DNA of 64,000 nucleotides from Viridibacterium sediminicola (GTDB taxonomy: Bacteria > Pseudomonadota > Gammaproteobacteria > Burkholderiales > Rhodocyclaceae), in assembly GCF_039631295.1 (NCBI RefSeq), contig NZ_JBDIVE010000005.1, forward strand, positions 124,001 through 188,000, in the 5' to 3' direction. Every line of letters starts with the position of its first letter. Position 1 is the first letter of the stretch. A program made the position numbers and the translations under genes. Shown one piece after another: positions 51,688 through 61,496 of the stretch. The notes under the pieces were generated by a model. The model was given only the letters and a program-made list of their open reading frames with translations, was not told where the DNA came from and did no database searches.

Positions 51688-52965
51688 GTGGACGACATCC
51701 CTCTCTCCGCCCAGCTGCTGTTGCTGGCGATCCTGCTGATCAGTTCCGGTTTCTTCTCGCTGGCCGAGACGGCCATGATGGCGGCCAACCGCTATCGCCT
51801 CAAATCCGCCGCCGCACAAGGCTCGCGCGGCGCGCAGCTGGCGCTGCAGCTGCTGGCCAATACCGAGCGCCTGCTGGGCGTGGTGCTGCTGTTCAACAAT
51901 CTGATCAACGCCGCCTCGGCGACCCTGGTCAGCCTGATCACCATCCGCCTGTTCGGCGAGGACAAATGGGCCCTGGGCCTGGGCACGCTGGCCGTGACCT
52001 TCCTGATCCTGGTGTTTGCCGAAATCACGCCCAAGGTGATCGGCGCCAACCATGCCGACAAGCTCTCGGCACTGGCCGCTTATGTGCTGACGCCGCTGCT
52101 GCGCGCCAGCTATTTCGTGGTCGGTTTCATTAATCTCTTTGTCACCGCGATCCTGCGCCTGCTGCGCGTCAAGGCGATCAATGAAGAGACCGCGCAGTCG
52201 CTCTCGCCCGAGGAACTGCGCATGATGGTGCTCGAATCCAGCCATTACATCCCGCCCAAGCACCGCTCCATCCTGCTCAATCTGTTCGAGCTCGAAGAGG
52301 TGACGGTTGAAGATGTGATGGTGCCGCGCGGCGCCATGGAAGCGCTGGACCTGGCCAGCAGTGAAGAACAGCTGCGCCAGCAGATCGCCACCAGCTACCA
52401 CTCGCGCCTGCCGGTATTCTTTGAAGAGCCCAACAATGTGCTGGGCATCCTGCACCAGCGTCGCCTGTTGCCGCGCCTGCTCGAACAGGACTTCAACCAC
52501 GAGACCTTGCGCGAGCTGCTGGCGCCAGCCTATTTCATCCCGGCCAATACGCCGGTGTACTCGCAGTTGCAGTTCTTCCAGGAAAATCACCAGCGCCTCG
52601 GGCTGGTGGTCGATGAATACGGCGAAATGCTGGGTCTGGTGACCCTGGAAGACATCATCGAAGAGCTGATCGGCAAATTCACCACCAGCGTGCCCGGCAC
52701 GGATCGCCGCCTCAAATGGGACGACAACGGATCGGTCACCGTCGATGGCAGCCGCTCGCTGCGCGAGCTCAATCGCCTGCTGGGCCTCAACCTGCCGCTG
52801 GAGGGGCCGAAAACACTCAATGGGCTGGTGCTGGAACAGCTGGAAGACATCCCGGAGTCAGGTGTCAGCGTCAAGATCGGCAATGTGCCCATCGAGGTCT
52901 TGCAGAGAGAGGACCGTCGCATCAAAACGGCACGCATCTTCCGCCCACAGGACAAGACCACCTGA
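51688..52965 (+). CDS. CorC/HlyC-family transporter (DUF21-CBS-CorC_HlyC)
   Basis: The protein (425 residues from this start) has a DUF21 membrane domain (LLLLAILLISSGFFSLAETAMMAANRYRL), two CBS domains (VTVEDVMVPRGAMEALD; LGLVVDEYGEMLGLVTLEDIIEELIG), and a C-terminal CorC_HlyC domain. These proteins are linked to magnesium or cobalt efflux. The start is uncertain: GTG 51688 or TTG 51667. A TGATATACT extended -10-like box is at 51650-51658, so a very short leader is likely. Confidence 0.9.
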   Translation: MDDIPLSAQLLLLAILLISSGFFSLAETAMMAANRYRLKSAAAQGSRGAQLALQLLANTERLLGVVLLFNNLINAASATLVSLITIRLFGEDKWALGLGTLAVTFLILVFAEITPKVIGANHADKLSALAAYVLTPLLRASYFVVGFINLFVTAILRLLRVKAINEETAQSLSPEELRMMVLESSHYIPPKHRSILLNLFELEEVTVEDVMVPRGAMEALDLASSEEQLRQQIATSYHSRLPVFFEEPNNVLGILHQRRLLPRLLEQDFNHETLRELLAPAYFIPANTPVYSQLQFFQENHQRLGLVVDEYGEMLGLVTLEDIIEELIGKFTTSVPGTDRRLKWDDNGSVTVDGSRSLRELNRLLGLNLPLEGPKTLNGLVLEQLEDIPESGVSVKIGNVPIEVLQREDRRIKTARIFRPQDKTT

Positions 52966-53067
52966 GACGTACCGCCGGTCTTGCCCCGGCGGCAAAGGCT
53001 TTACAAGCAAAGGTTCAAGGTGCAACATCAACTATCATGCGTAAGTCTTTGATCTGTATCTAAAGGT

Positions 53068-54792
53068 ATGGCGGCAAATCCGCAAATCGCACTGAGTGGC
53101 CTGGCGCGGGCCCTGATCCAGCAGAATCGGTTGAGTGAAGCCGATGCTGTCTCATGCACAGCGGCCGGCAACAGCGGGGGCGGCTTTCTCAACGAAGTGG
53201 TGCAGCGCGGGCTGATCAGCGCCGCAGAACTGGCTATGTTCAGTGCCGAAACCTTCGGCTACCCGATGCTCGACCTCGATGCCGTCGACGACACCCACAT
53301 CCCGCGCAGCGCCATTGACGCCAAGCTGATCAGCAAGCATCAGGTGGTGCCGCTGTCCAAGCGCAACAACCGCATCACCGTCGCCGTCAGTGATCCGACC
53401 AATCTGCGCGCACTCGACGAAATCCGCTTCCAGACCGGGCTCAGCGTCGATCCGGTGGTGGTCGAAGTCGGCAAGATCGCTGCGCTGATCGCGCGCCTGA
53501 CCGAAAACACCACGACTGCGCTGACCAGCCTGATCCAGGGTGACGAGTTCGATATGGACTCGATGGGTGAGCTGGCCGAGGCCAGCGAAGAGACCACCGC
53601 CTTCGACGCCGGCAGCGCCGATGTCGATGATGCGCCGGTGGTCCGCTTCATCCAGAAGATGCTGATCGACGCCATCAACGAAGGCGCCTCCGACATCCAC
53701 TTCGAGCCCTACGAAAAGTTCTACCGCATCCGCTACCGCACCGACGGTGTGCTGCGTGAAATGGTGCAACCGCCGCTGGCTTTGCGCGACAAGATCGCCG
53801 CACGGATCAAGGTCATCTCACGCCTGGACATTGCCGAAAAACGCGTGCCGCAAGATGGTCGCATGAAGCTGGTGATCTCCAAGAGCAAGGCCATCGACTT
53901 CCGCGTCTCGACCCTGCCGACCATGCACGGCGAGAAGATCGTGATGCGGATTCTCGATGCCAGTTCGGCGATGCTGGGCATCGACGCTCTGGGCTACGAG
54001 CCCGAACAGAAGGCGGCCATGATCGAGGCCATCGAACGCCCCTACGGCATGGTGTTGGTCACCGGGCCGACCGGTAGCGGCAAGACGGTGTCGCTCTACA
54101 CCTGTCTGAACATGCTCAACAAGCCTGGCGTCAATATCTCGACCGCCGAAGATCCGGCCGAAATCAACCTGCCTGGCATCAACCAGGTGTCGGTCAACGA
54201 AAAAGCCGGGCTGACCTTTGCTGCCTCGCTCAAGTCTTTCCTGCGCCAGGATCCGGACATCATCATGGTCGGCGAAATCCGCGACCTGGAAACCGCCGAG
54301 ATCTCGATCAAGGCCGCCCAGACCGGCCACCTGGTGCTGTCGACCCTGCACACCAATGATGCGCCCACCACGCTGGAGCGCCTCAAGAACATGGGCGTAC
54401 CGCCCTTCAATATTGCCTCCAGCATCATCCTCATCACCGCCCAGCGTCTGGCGCGCCGCCTGTGCAGCTGCAAGAAGCCGCTCGACATCCCGATGGAAGT
54501 GCTGCTCGAAGCCGGCTTCAGCGAAGCCGATCTGGACGGCAGCTGGCAGGCCTACGGCCCCGGCGGCTGTGAGCGCTGCAAGAACAGCGGCTACAAGGGC
54601 CGCGTCGGCATCTATCAGGTGATGCCCATTTCCGAGGAAATCCAGCGCATCATCATGACTGGTGGCAACTCCATGGACATTGCCGCCCAGGCGCAGCTCG
54701 AAGGCATCAAGGACCTGCGTCAGTCCGGTCTGCTCAAGGTCAAGCAGGGCGTAACATCATTGACCGAAGTGCTTGCCACCACCAACGAATAA
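53068..54792 (+). CDS. pilB: type IV pilus assembly ATPase PilB
   Basis: PilB powers pilin extension. The 574-residue product has the N-terminal GSPII_E_N domain, Walker A GPTGSGKT near residue 333, the Asp box, Walker B (DIIMVGEIRD near 395), His box (STLHTNDAPTT), and a tetra-cysteine zinc site (CSCKKP ... CERCKNSG). pilC follows 22 bases later. No pilA, pilM-Q or coaE gene is in this part of the window. Confidence 0.97.
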   Translation: MAANPQIALSGLARALIQQNRLSEADAVSCTAAGNSGGGFLNEVVQRGLISAAELAMFSAETFGYPMLDLDAVDDTHIPRSAIDAKLISKHQVVPLSKRNNRITVAVSDPTNLRALDEIRFQTGLSVDPVVVEVGKIAALIARLTENTTTALTSLIQGDEFDMDSMGELAEASEETTAFDAGSADVDDAPVVRFIQKMLIDAINEGASDIHFEPYEKFYRIRYRTDGVLREMVQPPLALRDKIAARIKVISRLDIAEKRVPQDGRMKLVISKSKAIDFRVSTLPTMHGEKIVMRILDASSAMLGIDALGYEPEQKAAMIEAIERPYGMVLVTGPTGSGKTVSLYTCLNMLNKPGVNISTAEDPAEINLPGINQVSVNEKAGLTFAASLKSFLRQDPDIIMVGEIRDLETAEISIKAAQTGHLVLSTLHTNDAPTTLERLKNMGVPPFNIASSIILITAQRLARRLCSCKKPLDIPMEVLLEAGFSEADLDGSWQAYGPGGCERCKNSGYKGRVGIYQVMPISEEIQRIIMTGGNSMDIAAQAQLEGIKDLRQSGLLKVKQGVTSLTEVLATTNE

Positions 54793-54814
54793 AGCGAACA
54801 GCCCAGGACACACC

Positions 54815-56050
54815 ATGGCCACAGCAGCAGCCCGCAGACCCGCCAAGCAACAACAGAAGGAAATCCTGTTCGTCTGGGAGGGCAAGGACAAATCCGGCAA
54901 GATCGTGCGCGGAGAAATGCGTGCCGCAACCGAAAACGTGGTGCAGGCCTCCTTGCGGCGCCAGGGCATCTCGGTCCTCAAGGTCAAGAAGCGCAGCTTC
55001 GGACGGGGCGCCAAGATCCACGAACGCGACATCGCCATCTTCACCCGCCAGCTGGCCACCATGATGCGCGCCGGCGTGCCCTTGCTGCAGTCTTTCGACA
55101 TCGCCATCAAGGGCTCAGGCAATGCGTCGATGGCCCGACTGATGAACGACATCCGCAATGACGTCGAGACCGGCACCAGCCTGTCGCAAGCCCTGCGCAA
55201 GAAGCCGCTCTACTTCGACACGCTCTACTGCAATCTGGTGCAAGCTGGCGAACAATCCGGCGCACTGGAAAACCTGCTTGATCGCCTGGCGACCTACAAG
55301 GAGAAAATCCTCGCCATCAAGAGCAAGATCAAGTCGGCACTCTTCTATCCCGCGGCAGTTGTGGTTGTTGCGTCAGCTGTTGTCACGGTGATGATGTTGT
55401 TCGTGATCCCACAATTCAAATCCGTCTTTTCCAGTTTCGGTGCTGATCTACCCGCTCCAACCCTGATTGTCATCAGCATGTCCGACTTCTTCGTCGCTAA
55501 TGCCTTCCTACTATTCATTATTGTTGCGGGTACCATCATCGGTTCGGTAATGGCCTACAAACGCTCACCGCACATGCAGGCGACGATGGATCGCCTGATC
55601 CTGCAGGTGCCGGTGATTGGTGAAATCATCCGCAAGGCCACCATCGCCCGTTGGACACGTACGCTGGCCACCATGTTCGCGGCCGGCGTGCCCTTGGTCG
55701 AAGCACTCGACTCCGTTGCCGGAGCGGCCGGCAACCGTGTCTATCAAACCGCCACCCGTGCGATCCAGAATGAAGTCTCGACCGGTACCAGCCTCACCGT
55801 CGCCATGCAAGGCGTTCAGGTCTTTCCGGCGATGGTGGTGCAGATGATCTCCATCGGCGAAGAATCCGGCCAGCTTGACGGCATGTGCAGCAAGGTCGCC
55901 GACTTCTTCGAGCGCGAGGTCGACGACATGGTCGCCGGCCTGTCGCAGCTGATCGAACCGATCATCATCGTCTTTCTGGGCGTCGTGATCGGCGGCATGG
56001 TGGTCGCCATGTACCTGCCGATTTTCAAGATTGGCGCGGTCGTCGGGTAA
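54815..56050 (+). CDS. pilC: type IV pilus inner-membrane platform protein PilC
   Basis: PilC (411 residues) has two GspF domains with three membrane helices. IFTRQLATMMRAGVPLLQSFDI and TIARWTRTLATMFAAGVPLVEALD are the duplicated GspF signatures; ESGQLDGMCSKVADFFEREV is in the second. The basic N-terminus starts MATAAARRPAK at the ATG 54815; AGGACA lies just before it. It works with PilB in pilus extension. Confidence 0.97.
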   Translation: MATAAARRPAKQQQKEILFVWEGKDKSGKIVRGEMRAATENVVQASLRRQGISVLKVKKRSFGRGAKIHERDIAIFTRQLATMMRAGVPLLQSFDIAIKGSGNASMARLMNDIRNDVETGTSLSQALRKKPLYFDTLYCNLVQAGEQSGALENLLDRLATYKEKILAIKSKIKSALFYPAAVVVVASAVVTVMMLFVIPQFKSVFSSFGADLPAPTLIVISMSDFFVANAFLLFIIVAGTIIGSVMAYKRSPHMQATMDRLILQVPVIGEIIRKATIARWTRTLATMFAAGVPLVEALDSVAGAAGNRVYQTATRAIQNEVSTGTSLTVAMQGVQVFPAMVVQMISIGEESGQLDGMCSKVADFFEREVDDMVAGLSQLIEPIIIVFLGVVIGGMVVAMYLPIFKIGAVVG

Positions 56051-56058
56051 GCCAGTTC

Positions 56059-56961
56059 ATGTTTGACTATCTGCAGAACCCCGGCGCGCTGCTGCTCGCC
56101 TGCACGCTGCTGGGCCTAGCTGTCGGCAGTTTTCTCAACGTCGTCATCCATCGCCTGCCGCGCATGATGGAGCGCAACTGGCTCAGCGAGTCCTTTGCCA
56201 GCCTCAGCGAACGTCTGCCGGAAGGCTTGCGCGGCGAGCTGGAGCGCTGGTGGCAGGCCTCGGCCGCCGAGCGCGCGGCGCCGGAGCTCAACATTGCTTC
56301 GCCGCGCTCGCGCTGCCCGCACTGTGGGCACCTGATCAGCGCGGCCGAGAACATCCCGCTGATCAGCTACATCGTCTTGCGTGGCCGCTGCAGCGCTTGC
56401 AAGGCGCCGATCAGCCTGCGCTATCCGCTGATCGAACTGCTCAGCGGCGCACTCTCGGCGGCCGTCGCCTGGCACTTCGGCTACAGCCTGGCCTGCCTGG
56501 GTGGCCTGCTGTTCGTCTGGAGCCTGATTGCGCTGAGCTTCATCGACCTCGATACCATGCTGCTGCCCGATGACATCACCCTGCCCCTGCTGTGGCTGGG
56601 CCTGCTGTTCAATCTGGCCGAGGTTTTCGTGCCCCTCGACGAAGCGCTGATCGGCGCTGTGGCCGGTTACCTCGTACTGTGGTCGGTGTTCTGGCTGTTC
56701 AAGCTAATCACCGGCAAGGAAGGCATGGGTTATGGCGACTTCAAGCTGCTTGCCGCCATCGGCGCCTGGTTTGGCTGGCAGGTACTGCCCGCCGTGATCC
56801 TGCTCTCATCCTTGGTCGGTGCCGTGGTCGGCATCGCGCTGATGATCTTTGCCCGTCATGGCCGTGACGTACCGATTCCCTTTGGTCCCTATCTCGCTGC
56901 CGCCGGCGTCCTAAGCCTGTTTTTCGGCCCGACCTTAACCGCGCTGATCGCCGGGACTTGA
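56059..56961 (+). CDS. pilD: prepilin peptidase / N-methyltransferase PilD
   Basis: PilD cleaves the leader of prepilins and methylates the new N-terminus. The 300-residue membrane enzyme has the zinc-like Cys pairs CPHCGH and CSACKA (about residues 86 and 112) and the two aspartate protease motifs LSFIDLDTMLLPD and GMGYGDFKLL. GSFLNVVIHRLP is the conserved first cytoplasmic segment. It starts 8 bases after pilC. Confidence 0.97.
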   Translation: MFDYLQNPGALLLACTLLGLAVGSFLNVVIHRLPRMMERNWLSESFASLSERLPEGLRGELERWWQASAAERAAPELNIASPRSRCPHCGHLISAAENIPLISYIVLRGRCSACKAPISLRYPLIELLSGALSAAVAWHFGYSLACLGGLLFVWSLIALSFIDLDTMLLPDDITLPLLWLGLLFNLAEVFVPLDEALIGAVAGYLVLWSVFWLFKLITGKEGMGYGDFKLLAAIGAWFGWQVLPAVILLSSLVGAVVGIALMIFARHGRDVPIPFGPYLAAAGVLSLFFGPTLTALIAGT

Positions 56962-57065
56962 AAAAAGCCGCCGCGCCCACATAGTGCGAGAAAGCTTGCC
57001 GCATGCGATTTTGCGCCGATGCTGCAATGCGTTAGACTGACACAAAGCCGTCCGGAGTCCATTCC

Positions 57066-57359
57066 ATGCCTATCTACGAATACCGCTGCAGCGCCTGTGG
57101 CCTGCAAAAAGATCATCTGCAAAAAGTCAGCGATCCGCTGATCGACACCTGCCCCGCCTGTGGCAGCAAGTCCTACAGCAAGGCGCTGAGCGCTGCCGGC
57201 TTCCAGCTCAAGGGCTCGGGCTGGTACGCCACCGACTTCAAGGGCGGAGGTTCGTCTTCCTCCGCTTCCACCAGCAGTGGCGCCAGCGCTGCGGCAGCCT
57301 CCTCCAGCACGGCCGACACGCCGGCACCGAGTTGCGGAACCGGTTGCGCCTGCCACTGA
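57066..57359 (+). CDS. FmdB-family zinc-ribbon protein
   Basis: The 97-residue protein has the FmdB/CxxC zinc ribbon MPIYEYRCSACG ... CPACGSKSYSK, then a Ser/Ala-rich tail ending SCGTGCACH. It precedes DUF502 and aspS, a conserved arrangement in this group. Function is probably regulatory but not established. Confidence 0.9.
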   Translation: MPIYEYRCSACGLQKDHLQKVSDPLIDTCPACGSKSYSKALSAAGFQLKGSGWYATDFKGGGSSSSASTSSGASAAAASSSTADTPAPSCGTGCACH

Positions 57360-57372
57360 GCTTATTGATTCC

Positions 57373-57978
57373 ATGAAGAAATATCTGATCACCGGCCTGC
57401 TGGTGTGGGTGCCGCTTGCCATTACGGTGTGGGTGCTGCAACTGCTGGTCAACTCCCTTGATCGCAGCCTGCTGCTGTTGCCCGAACAGTGGCGCCCCTC
57501 CGAGATCCTCGGCTTTGAAATCTGGGGACTGGGGGCGGTACTGACCATTCTGGTGGTATTTCTGACGGGTCTCATCGCCTCCAACTTCTTCGGTCAGCGC
57601 GTAGTGCTGGCCTGGGAAAGCATCCTGTCGCGCATCCCGGTCGTCAAATCGATCTATTCGAGCGTCAAACAGGTCTCCGACACCTTGCTCGGCCCGGGCG
57701 GCCAGGCCTTCCGCCACGCCCTGCTGATCCAGTATCCGCACGCCGGCGCCTGGACCATCGCTTTCCAGACCGGTAGCCCGGCCGATGAAGTGGCCACTCA
57801 CCTGCCTGATGACTGCGTCAACGTCTATGTGCCGACCACGCCGAACCCGACCTCCGGCTTCTTCCTGATGGTGCCACGGCGTGACACCGTCACGCTCGAT
57901 ATGAGCGTCGATGCCGCACTCAAGCACATCATCTCGATGGGTGTGGTGCCGCCGGAAAAAAACAGCAACGGGCATTGA
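57373..57978 (+). CDS. DUF502 membrane protein
   Basis: The 201-residue protein has two N-terminal membrane segments (YLITGLLVWVPLAITVWVLQLL and LGAVLTILVVFLTGLIAS) and a soluble C-terminal part (VYVPTTPNPTSGFFLMVPRRD), matching DUF502. Function is unknown. It starts 13 bases after fmdB and ends 200 bases before aspS. Confidence 0.88.
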   Translation: MKKYLITGLLVWVPLAITVWVLQLLVNSLDRSLLLLPEQWRPSEILGFEIWGLGAVLTILVVFLTGLIASNFFGQRVVLAWESILSRIPVVKSIYSSVKQVSDTLLGPGGQAFRHALLIQYPHAGAWTIAFQTGSPADEVATHLPDDCVNVYVPTTPNPTSGFFLMVPRRDTVTLDMSVDAALKHIISMGVVPPEKNSNGH

Positions 57979-58081
57979 GCGCACGCAATCCGCTACAATA
58001 CGCGGCCATGAAAACGCTCATCTCACGTCCGCCCTGCGTCAACGCAGGCGCTCCGCACCGGGTTCCGCCGCGAAATCTCAT

Positions 58082-58109
58082 GGGTTGAGCCGCCTCTGCC
58101 GCTCAACCC
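58082..58109 (+). promoter_or_regulatory. stem-loop in the aspS leader
   Basis: GGGTTGAGC (58082-58090) pairs perfectly with GCTCAACCC (58101-58109), about 70 bases before the aspS ATG. A TACAAT -10-like box is at 57994-57999, so the stem may lie in a 170-base leader. No run of Asp codons was seen nearby, so classical attenuation is not supported. Confidence 0.4.
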
Positions 58110-58178
58110 GCAGCCCATTCCCCGCGCGGCAAGATGTGCATTTGCCCGAGCCGAACACGTACTTTCCCGGAGTTTTAC

Positions 58179-59966
58179 ATGCGAACCACTTACAGCGGCC
58201 TCGTTTCCGCCGCTCATCTTGACCAGACCGTCACCCTGTTCGGCTGGGCCCACCGTCGTCGCGACCACGGCGGCGTGATCTTCATCGACCTGCGCGACCG
58301 CGAAGGTCTGGTGCAAGTCGTCTGCGACCCGGACCGTGCAGCCACCTTCGCCGTGGCCGAAGGCGTGCGCAATGAATTCTGTCTGAAGGTGGTCGGCAAG
58401 GTGCGCCGCCGCCCCGAAGGCACCACCAATAGCAACCTGATCTCCGGCGAGATCGAAGTGCTGGCCTACGAGCTGGAAGTTCTGAACGCTTCCGTGACGC
58501 CGCCGTTCCAGCTCGATGACGAAAACCTCTCCGAGAATGTGCGCCTCACGCACCGCGTGATCGATCTGCGCCGCCCGGCGATGCAGAAGAACATGATGCT
58601 GCGCTACAAGACCGCACGCGCCTTCCGCCGCTATCTGGACGACGCCGGCTTCATCGACATCGAAACGCCGATGCTCACCAAGAGCACGCCGGAAGGCGCA
58701 CGCGACTACCTGGTACCCAGCCGCGTGCATGACGGTCAGTTCTTCGCCCTGCCGCAGTCGCCGCAGCTCTTCAAGCAGCTCTTGATGGTCGCCGGTTACG
58801 ACCGCTACTACCAGATCACCAAGTGCTTCCGCGACGAGGACCTGCGCGCTGACCGGCAACCCGAATTCACCCAGGTCGATATCGAGACCTCGTTCCTGAC
58901 CGAGAACGAGATCACCGCGATCATCGAAGACCTGATCCGCTACGTGTTCAAGGACGCCATCGACGTCGATCTGCCGAATCCCTTCCCGCGCATCACCTAC
59001 GCCGAATCGATGCGCCGCTACGGTTCGGACAAGCCCGACCTGCGCGTGACGCTGGAACTGGTCGATGTCGCCGATGCGATGAAAGATGTCGCCTTCAAGG
59101 TGTTCGCCGGCGCGGCCAATGATCCGGCCTGCCGTGTCACCGCTCTGCGCATTCCGGGCGGCGCCAGCCTCACGCGCAGCGAAATCGACGGCTACACCGA
59201 GTTCGTCAAGATCTACGGTGCCAAGGGTCTGGCCTACATCAAGGTCAACGATGTCACGCAGATCAACGAAACCGGCCTGCAGTCGCCGATCGTCAAGAAC
59301 CTCTCCGAAGCTTCGCTGAAGACGGTGATCGAACGCACTGGCGCACAATCGGGCGACCTGATTTTCTTCGGCGCCGACAAGGCCAAGATCGTCACCGACG
59401 CATTGGGCGCGCTGCGCAGCAAGATCGGCCACGAGAAGGGTCACGTCGACGGCCGCAAGTGGGCGCCGGCCTGGGTCATCGACTTCCCGATGTTCGAATA
59501 CGACGACGAGAGCAAGCGCTGGGTCGCCTGCCACCACCCCTTCACCTCGCCCAAGGATGAGCACCTGGAATTCCTTGAGACCGATCCGGGCAAGTGCCTG
59601 GCCAAGGCCTACGACCTCGCGCTCAATGGCTGGGAACTCGGCGGCGGCTCGGTGCGTATCCACCGCGCCGACGTGCAGGAGAAGGTGTTCAAAGCGCTGG
59701 GCATCGGCGAGGAAGAAGCGCAACTCAAGTTCGGCTTCCTGCTCGACGCGCTCAAGTACGGTGCGCCCCCGCACGGTGGTCTGGCCTTCGGTCTGGACCG
59801 CATCGTCACCATGATGACTGGCGCCGAATCGATCCGCGACGTGATCGCCTTCCCGAAGACGCAACGCGCCCAGTGCCTGCTCACCCAGGCGCCGAGCCCG
59901 GTCGACGAGAAGCAGCTGCGCGAGCTGCACATCCGCCTGCGCAACGTGCAAAGCCCGGCGCAATAA
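58179..59966 (+). CDS. aspS: aspartate--tRNA ligase
   Basis: This class II synthetase charges tRNA-Asp (and perhaps tRNA-Asn if non-discriminating). The 595-residue bacterial-type enzyme has the OB anticodon domain (VTLFGWAHRRRDHGGVIFIDLRD), motif 2 with KCFRDEDLRADRQPEFTQ, the GAD insertion (about residues 290-410), and motif 3 in GGLAFGLDRIVTMM. The ATG at 58179 has CGGAG before it; the upstream in-frame ATG at 58134 adds an unrelated leader. It is closed by a terminator. Confidence 0.98.
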   Translation: MRTTYSGLVSAAHLDQTVTLFGWAHRRRDHGGVIFIDLRDREGLVQVVCDPDRAATFAVAEGVRNEFCLKVVGKVRRRPEGTTNSNLISGEIEVLAYELEVLNASVTPPFQLDDENLSENVRLTHRVIDLRRPAMQKNMMLRYKTARAFRRYLDDAGFIDIETPMLTKSTPEGARDYLVPSRVHDGQFFALPQSPQLFKQLLMVAGYDRYYQITKCFRDEDLRADRQPEFTQVDIETSFLTENEITAIIEDLIRYVFKDAIDVDLPNPFPRITYAESMRRYGSDKPDLRVTLELVDVADAMKDVAFKVFAGAANDPACRVTALRIPGGASLTRSEIDGYTEFVKIYGAKGLAYIKVNDVTQINETGLQSPIVKNLSEASLKTVIERTGAQSGDLIFFGADKAKIVTDALGALRSKIGHEKGHVDGRKWAPAWVIDFPMFEYDDESKRWVACHHPFTSPKDEHLEFLETDPGKCLAKAYDLALNGWELGGGSVRIHRADVQEKVFKALGIGEEEAQLKFGFLLDALKYGAPPHGGLAFGLDRIVTMMTGAESIRDVIAFPKTQRAQCLLTQAPSPVDEKQLRELHIRLRNVQSPAQ

Positions 59967-59986
59967 GCGCACGGCAACACGACTCG

Positions 59987-60017
59987 AAAAGGCGAACTGC
60001 GGTTCGCCTTTTCTTTT
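59987..60017 (+). terminator. terminator of aspS
   Basis: AAAAGGCGAAC (59987-59997) pairs with GTTCGCCTTTT (60002-60012), loop TGCG, followed by CTTTT. Confidence 0.9.
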
Positions 60018-60119
60018 GCGAAAGATCTGCATTACGCAAGCATCACAGCGCATCAGCGGCGCACAAAGCCGATATGCTTGCAGACCATGCGCTCCGTTCA
60101 ATTCACGCCCATCCACGCC

Positions 60120-61496
60120 ATGACATCACCCCGTGCCGGAGTTCTGCTGTGTGCCCTGCTGCTTGGTGGCTGCGTGCACGTCGCCGCGCCCGAGCTGCCG
60201 CAAACCCTGCCCGAGCGCTGGCAACAGCAGCCGCTGGCGGACGCCGCCCTGCCGGCTGCCGATCTGCGTGGCTGGTGGCGCGCCTTCAAAGATCCGCTGC
60301 TCGACCAGCTGGTCAGCAGCCTACTGGAACAGAATCTGGACCTGGCGCAGGCGCAGAGCCGCCTCAAGCAGGCGCGTGGTCTCGCTGAAGCCTCGGCAAG
60401 CGAATACCTGCCCAGCTTGAGCGCCGGCGCACGCAGCGTCGATAGCGCCTCGGGGCGCAAATCCTATTTCCACGCCACCCTGGATGCGATCTGGGATCTT
60501 GGCGCCTTCGGCATGCGCGACGGTCTGGCGCTGCAAGCGCAAGGTCAGGCCCAAGCCGCGCAGGCCGAGGTGCAGGCGCTGCGCGTCAGCCAGATTGCCG
60601 AACTGCTGCGCCACTACATCGCCCTGCGGGCGGCCCAGGCGCAAACGCAGAATCTGGCGGCACAACAAGCACTCGATGAACAACAGGTGGCGCTCATCAA
60701 TGCGCGCATCCAGGCGCATCAGATGGCGGCCAGCGAACAGGAAGTCCTCGCCCGCCGTCAGCAGCAAACCCGCCTGGCGCTGGCCGCCAGCAAGCTCGAA
60801 GCCCTGCGCGCCGCACAGGCCGTCGCCGCCCTGCTCGGCCGCACCGCGGCCGACCCCGCCTGGCAAAGCCCGGCGCCGCAACCGCTGGCGCCGGCACTGC
60901 GCATCCGTCAGGTACCCAGCGACCTGCTGCGCACGCGGCCGGACATCTGGCGCGCCGAAGCCGATGTGCTCGCCGCCGCCGGTGACGCCGCCCAGGCTCG
61001 CGCACGGCTCTATCCGCGCATCACGCTGGGCGCCAGCTATCTGTTCGCCTACGATCTGGATACGCACCGCAAATCGCATGTCGACGNNNNNNNNNNNNNN
61101 NNNNNNNNNNNNNNNATTCCGCTGTTCGACTGGGGTGGCCGCCAGGCCGCTTCGGCCGCCAGTCAGGCCGCGCTGCAAAGCGCCCTGCTCGGCTACCGCC
61201 AGACCTTGGTCAATGCCGTCGCGCAAACCGAAGTCGCACTCGCCGAACTGGACTTCCAGCGCTTGCAGCTGGCCCAGCAGGAAGCCGAGCAAAACACGCT
61301 GCAACAACAGGCGCAGCGACAGGCTGCGCTGCTCAAGCTGGGCTTGGCCAGCCAATACGATGCGCTGCGCTTGCGCAGTGAGCAGCAACAGAGCGCTCAG
61401 GCCTTGATCGCCGCACGCGCCAGCCATGCCCTGGCCCTGGTCAGCCTGTTCAAATCGCTCGGCGGCGCCCCGCAGCCGGAAAGCGAGGCGCCGTGA
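60120..61496 (+). CDS. NodT/TolC-type outer membrane efflux lipoprotein (contains an assembly gap)
   Basis: The protein (about 458 residues) has a lipoprotein signal (AGVLLCALLLGGC) and two outer-membrane-efflux-protein domains (DLRGWWRAFKDPLLDQLVSSLLEQNLDLAQAQSRL; VRYPSDLLRTRPDIWRAEADVLAA-like text, here VPSDLLRTRPD). It forms the exit duct of an export complex. A 29-base N run (61087-61115) falls between SHVD and IPLFDWGG, keeping frame but with unknown true length. It overlaps the permease start by 4 bases. Confidence 0.9.
   Translation: MTSPRAGVLLCALLLGGCVHVAAPELPQTLPERWQQQPLADAALPAADLRGWWRAFKDPLLDQLVSSLLEQNLDLAQAQSRLKQARGLAEASASEYLPSLSAGARSVDSASGRKSYFHATLDAIWDLGAFGMRDGLALQAQGQAQAAQAEVQALRVSQIAELLRHYIALRAAQAQTQNLAAQQALDEQQVALINARIQAHQMAASEQEVLARRQQQTRLALAASKLEALRAAQAVAALLGRTAADPAWQSPAPQPLAPALRIRQVPSDLLRTRPDIWRAEADVLAAAGDAAQARARLYPRITLGASYLFAYDLDTHRKSHVDXXXXXXXXXXIPLFDWGGRQAASAASQAALQSALLGYRQTLVNAVAQTEVALAELDFQRLQLAQQEAEQNTLQQQAQRQAALLKLGLASQYDALRLRSEQQQSAQALIAARASHALALVSLFKSLGGAPQPESEAP
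61087..61115. other. 29-base assembly gap (N run)
   Basis: Unknown bases inside the efflux gene. The reading frame is kept on both sides, but the true number of bases is not shown. It marks a scaffold join or low-quality region. Confidence 0.99.

Noticed and set aside
52972..52992. CCGCCGG/CCGGCGG hairpin after the CorC-family gene
   Set aside because: It is not followed by a T-run, so I did not call it a terminator.
58008..58088. 27-codon ATG-started frame in the aspS leader
   Set aside because: It has no Asp enrichment and no clear ribosome site, so a leader peptide is not supported.
58023..60116. Leftward frame opposite aspS
   Set aside because: Antisense shadow; composition is typical of reverse-strand frames in this window.
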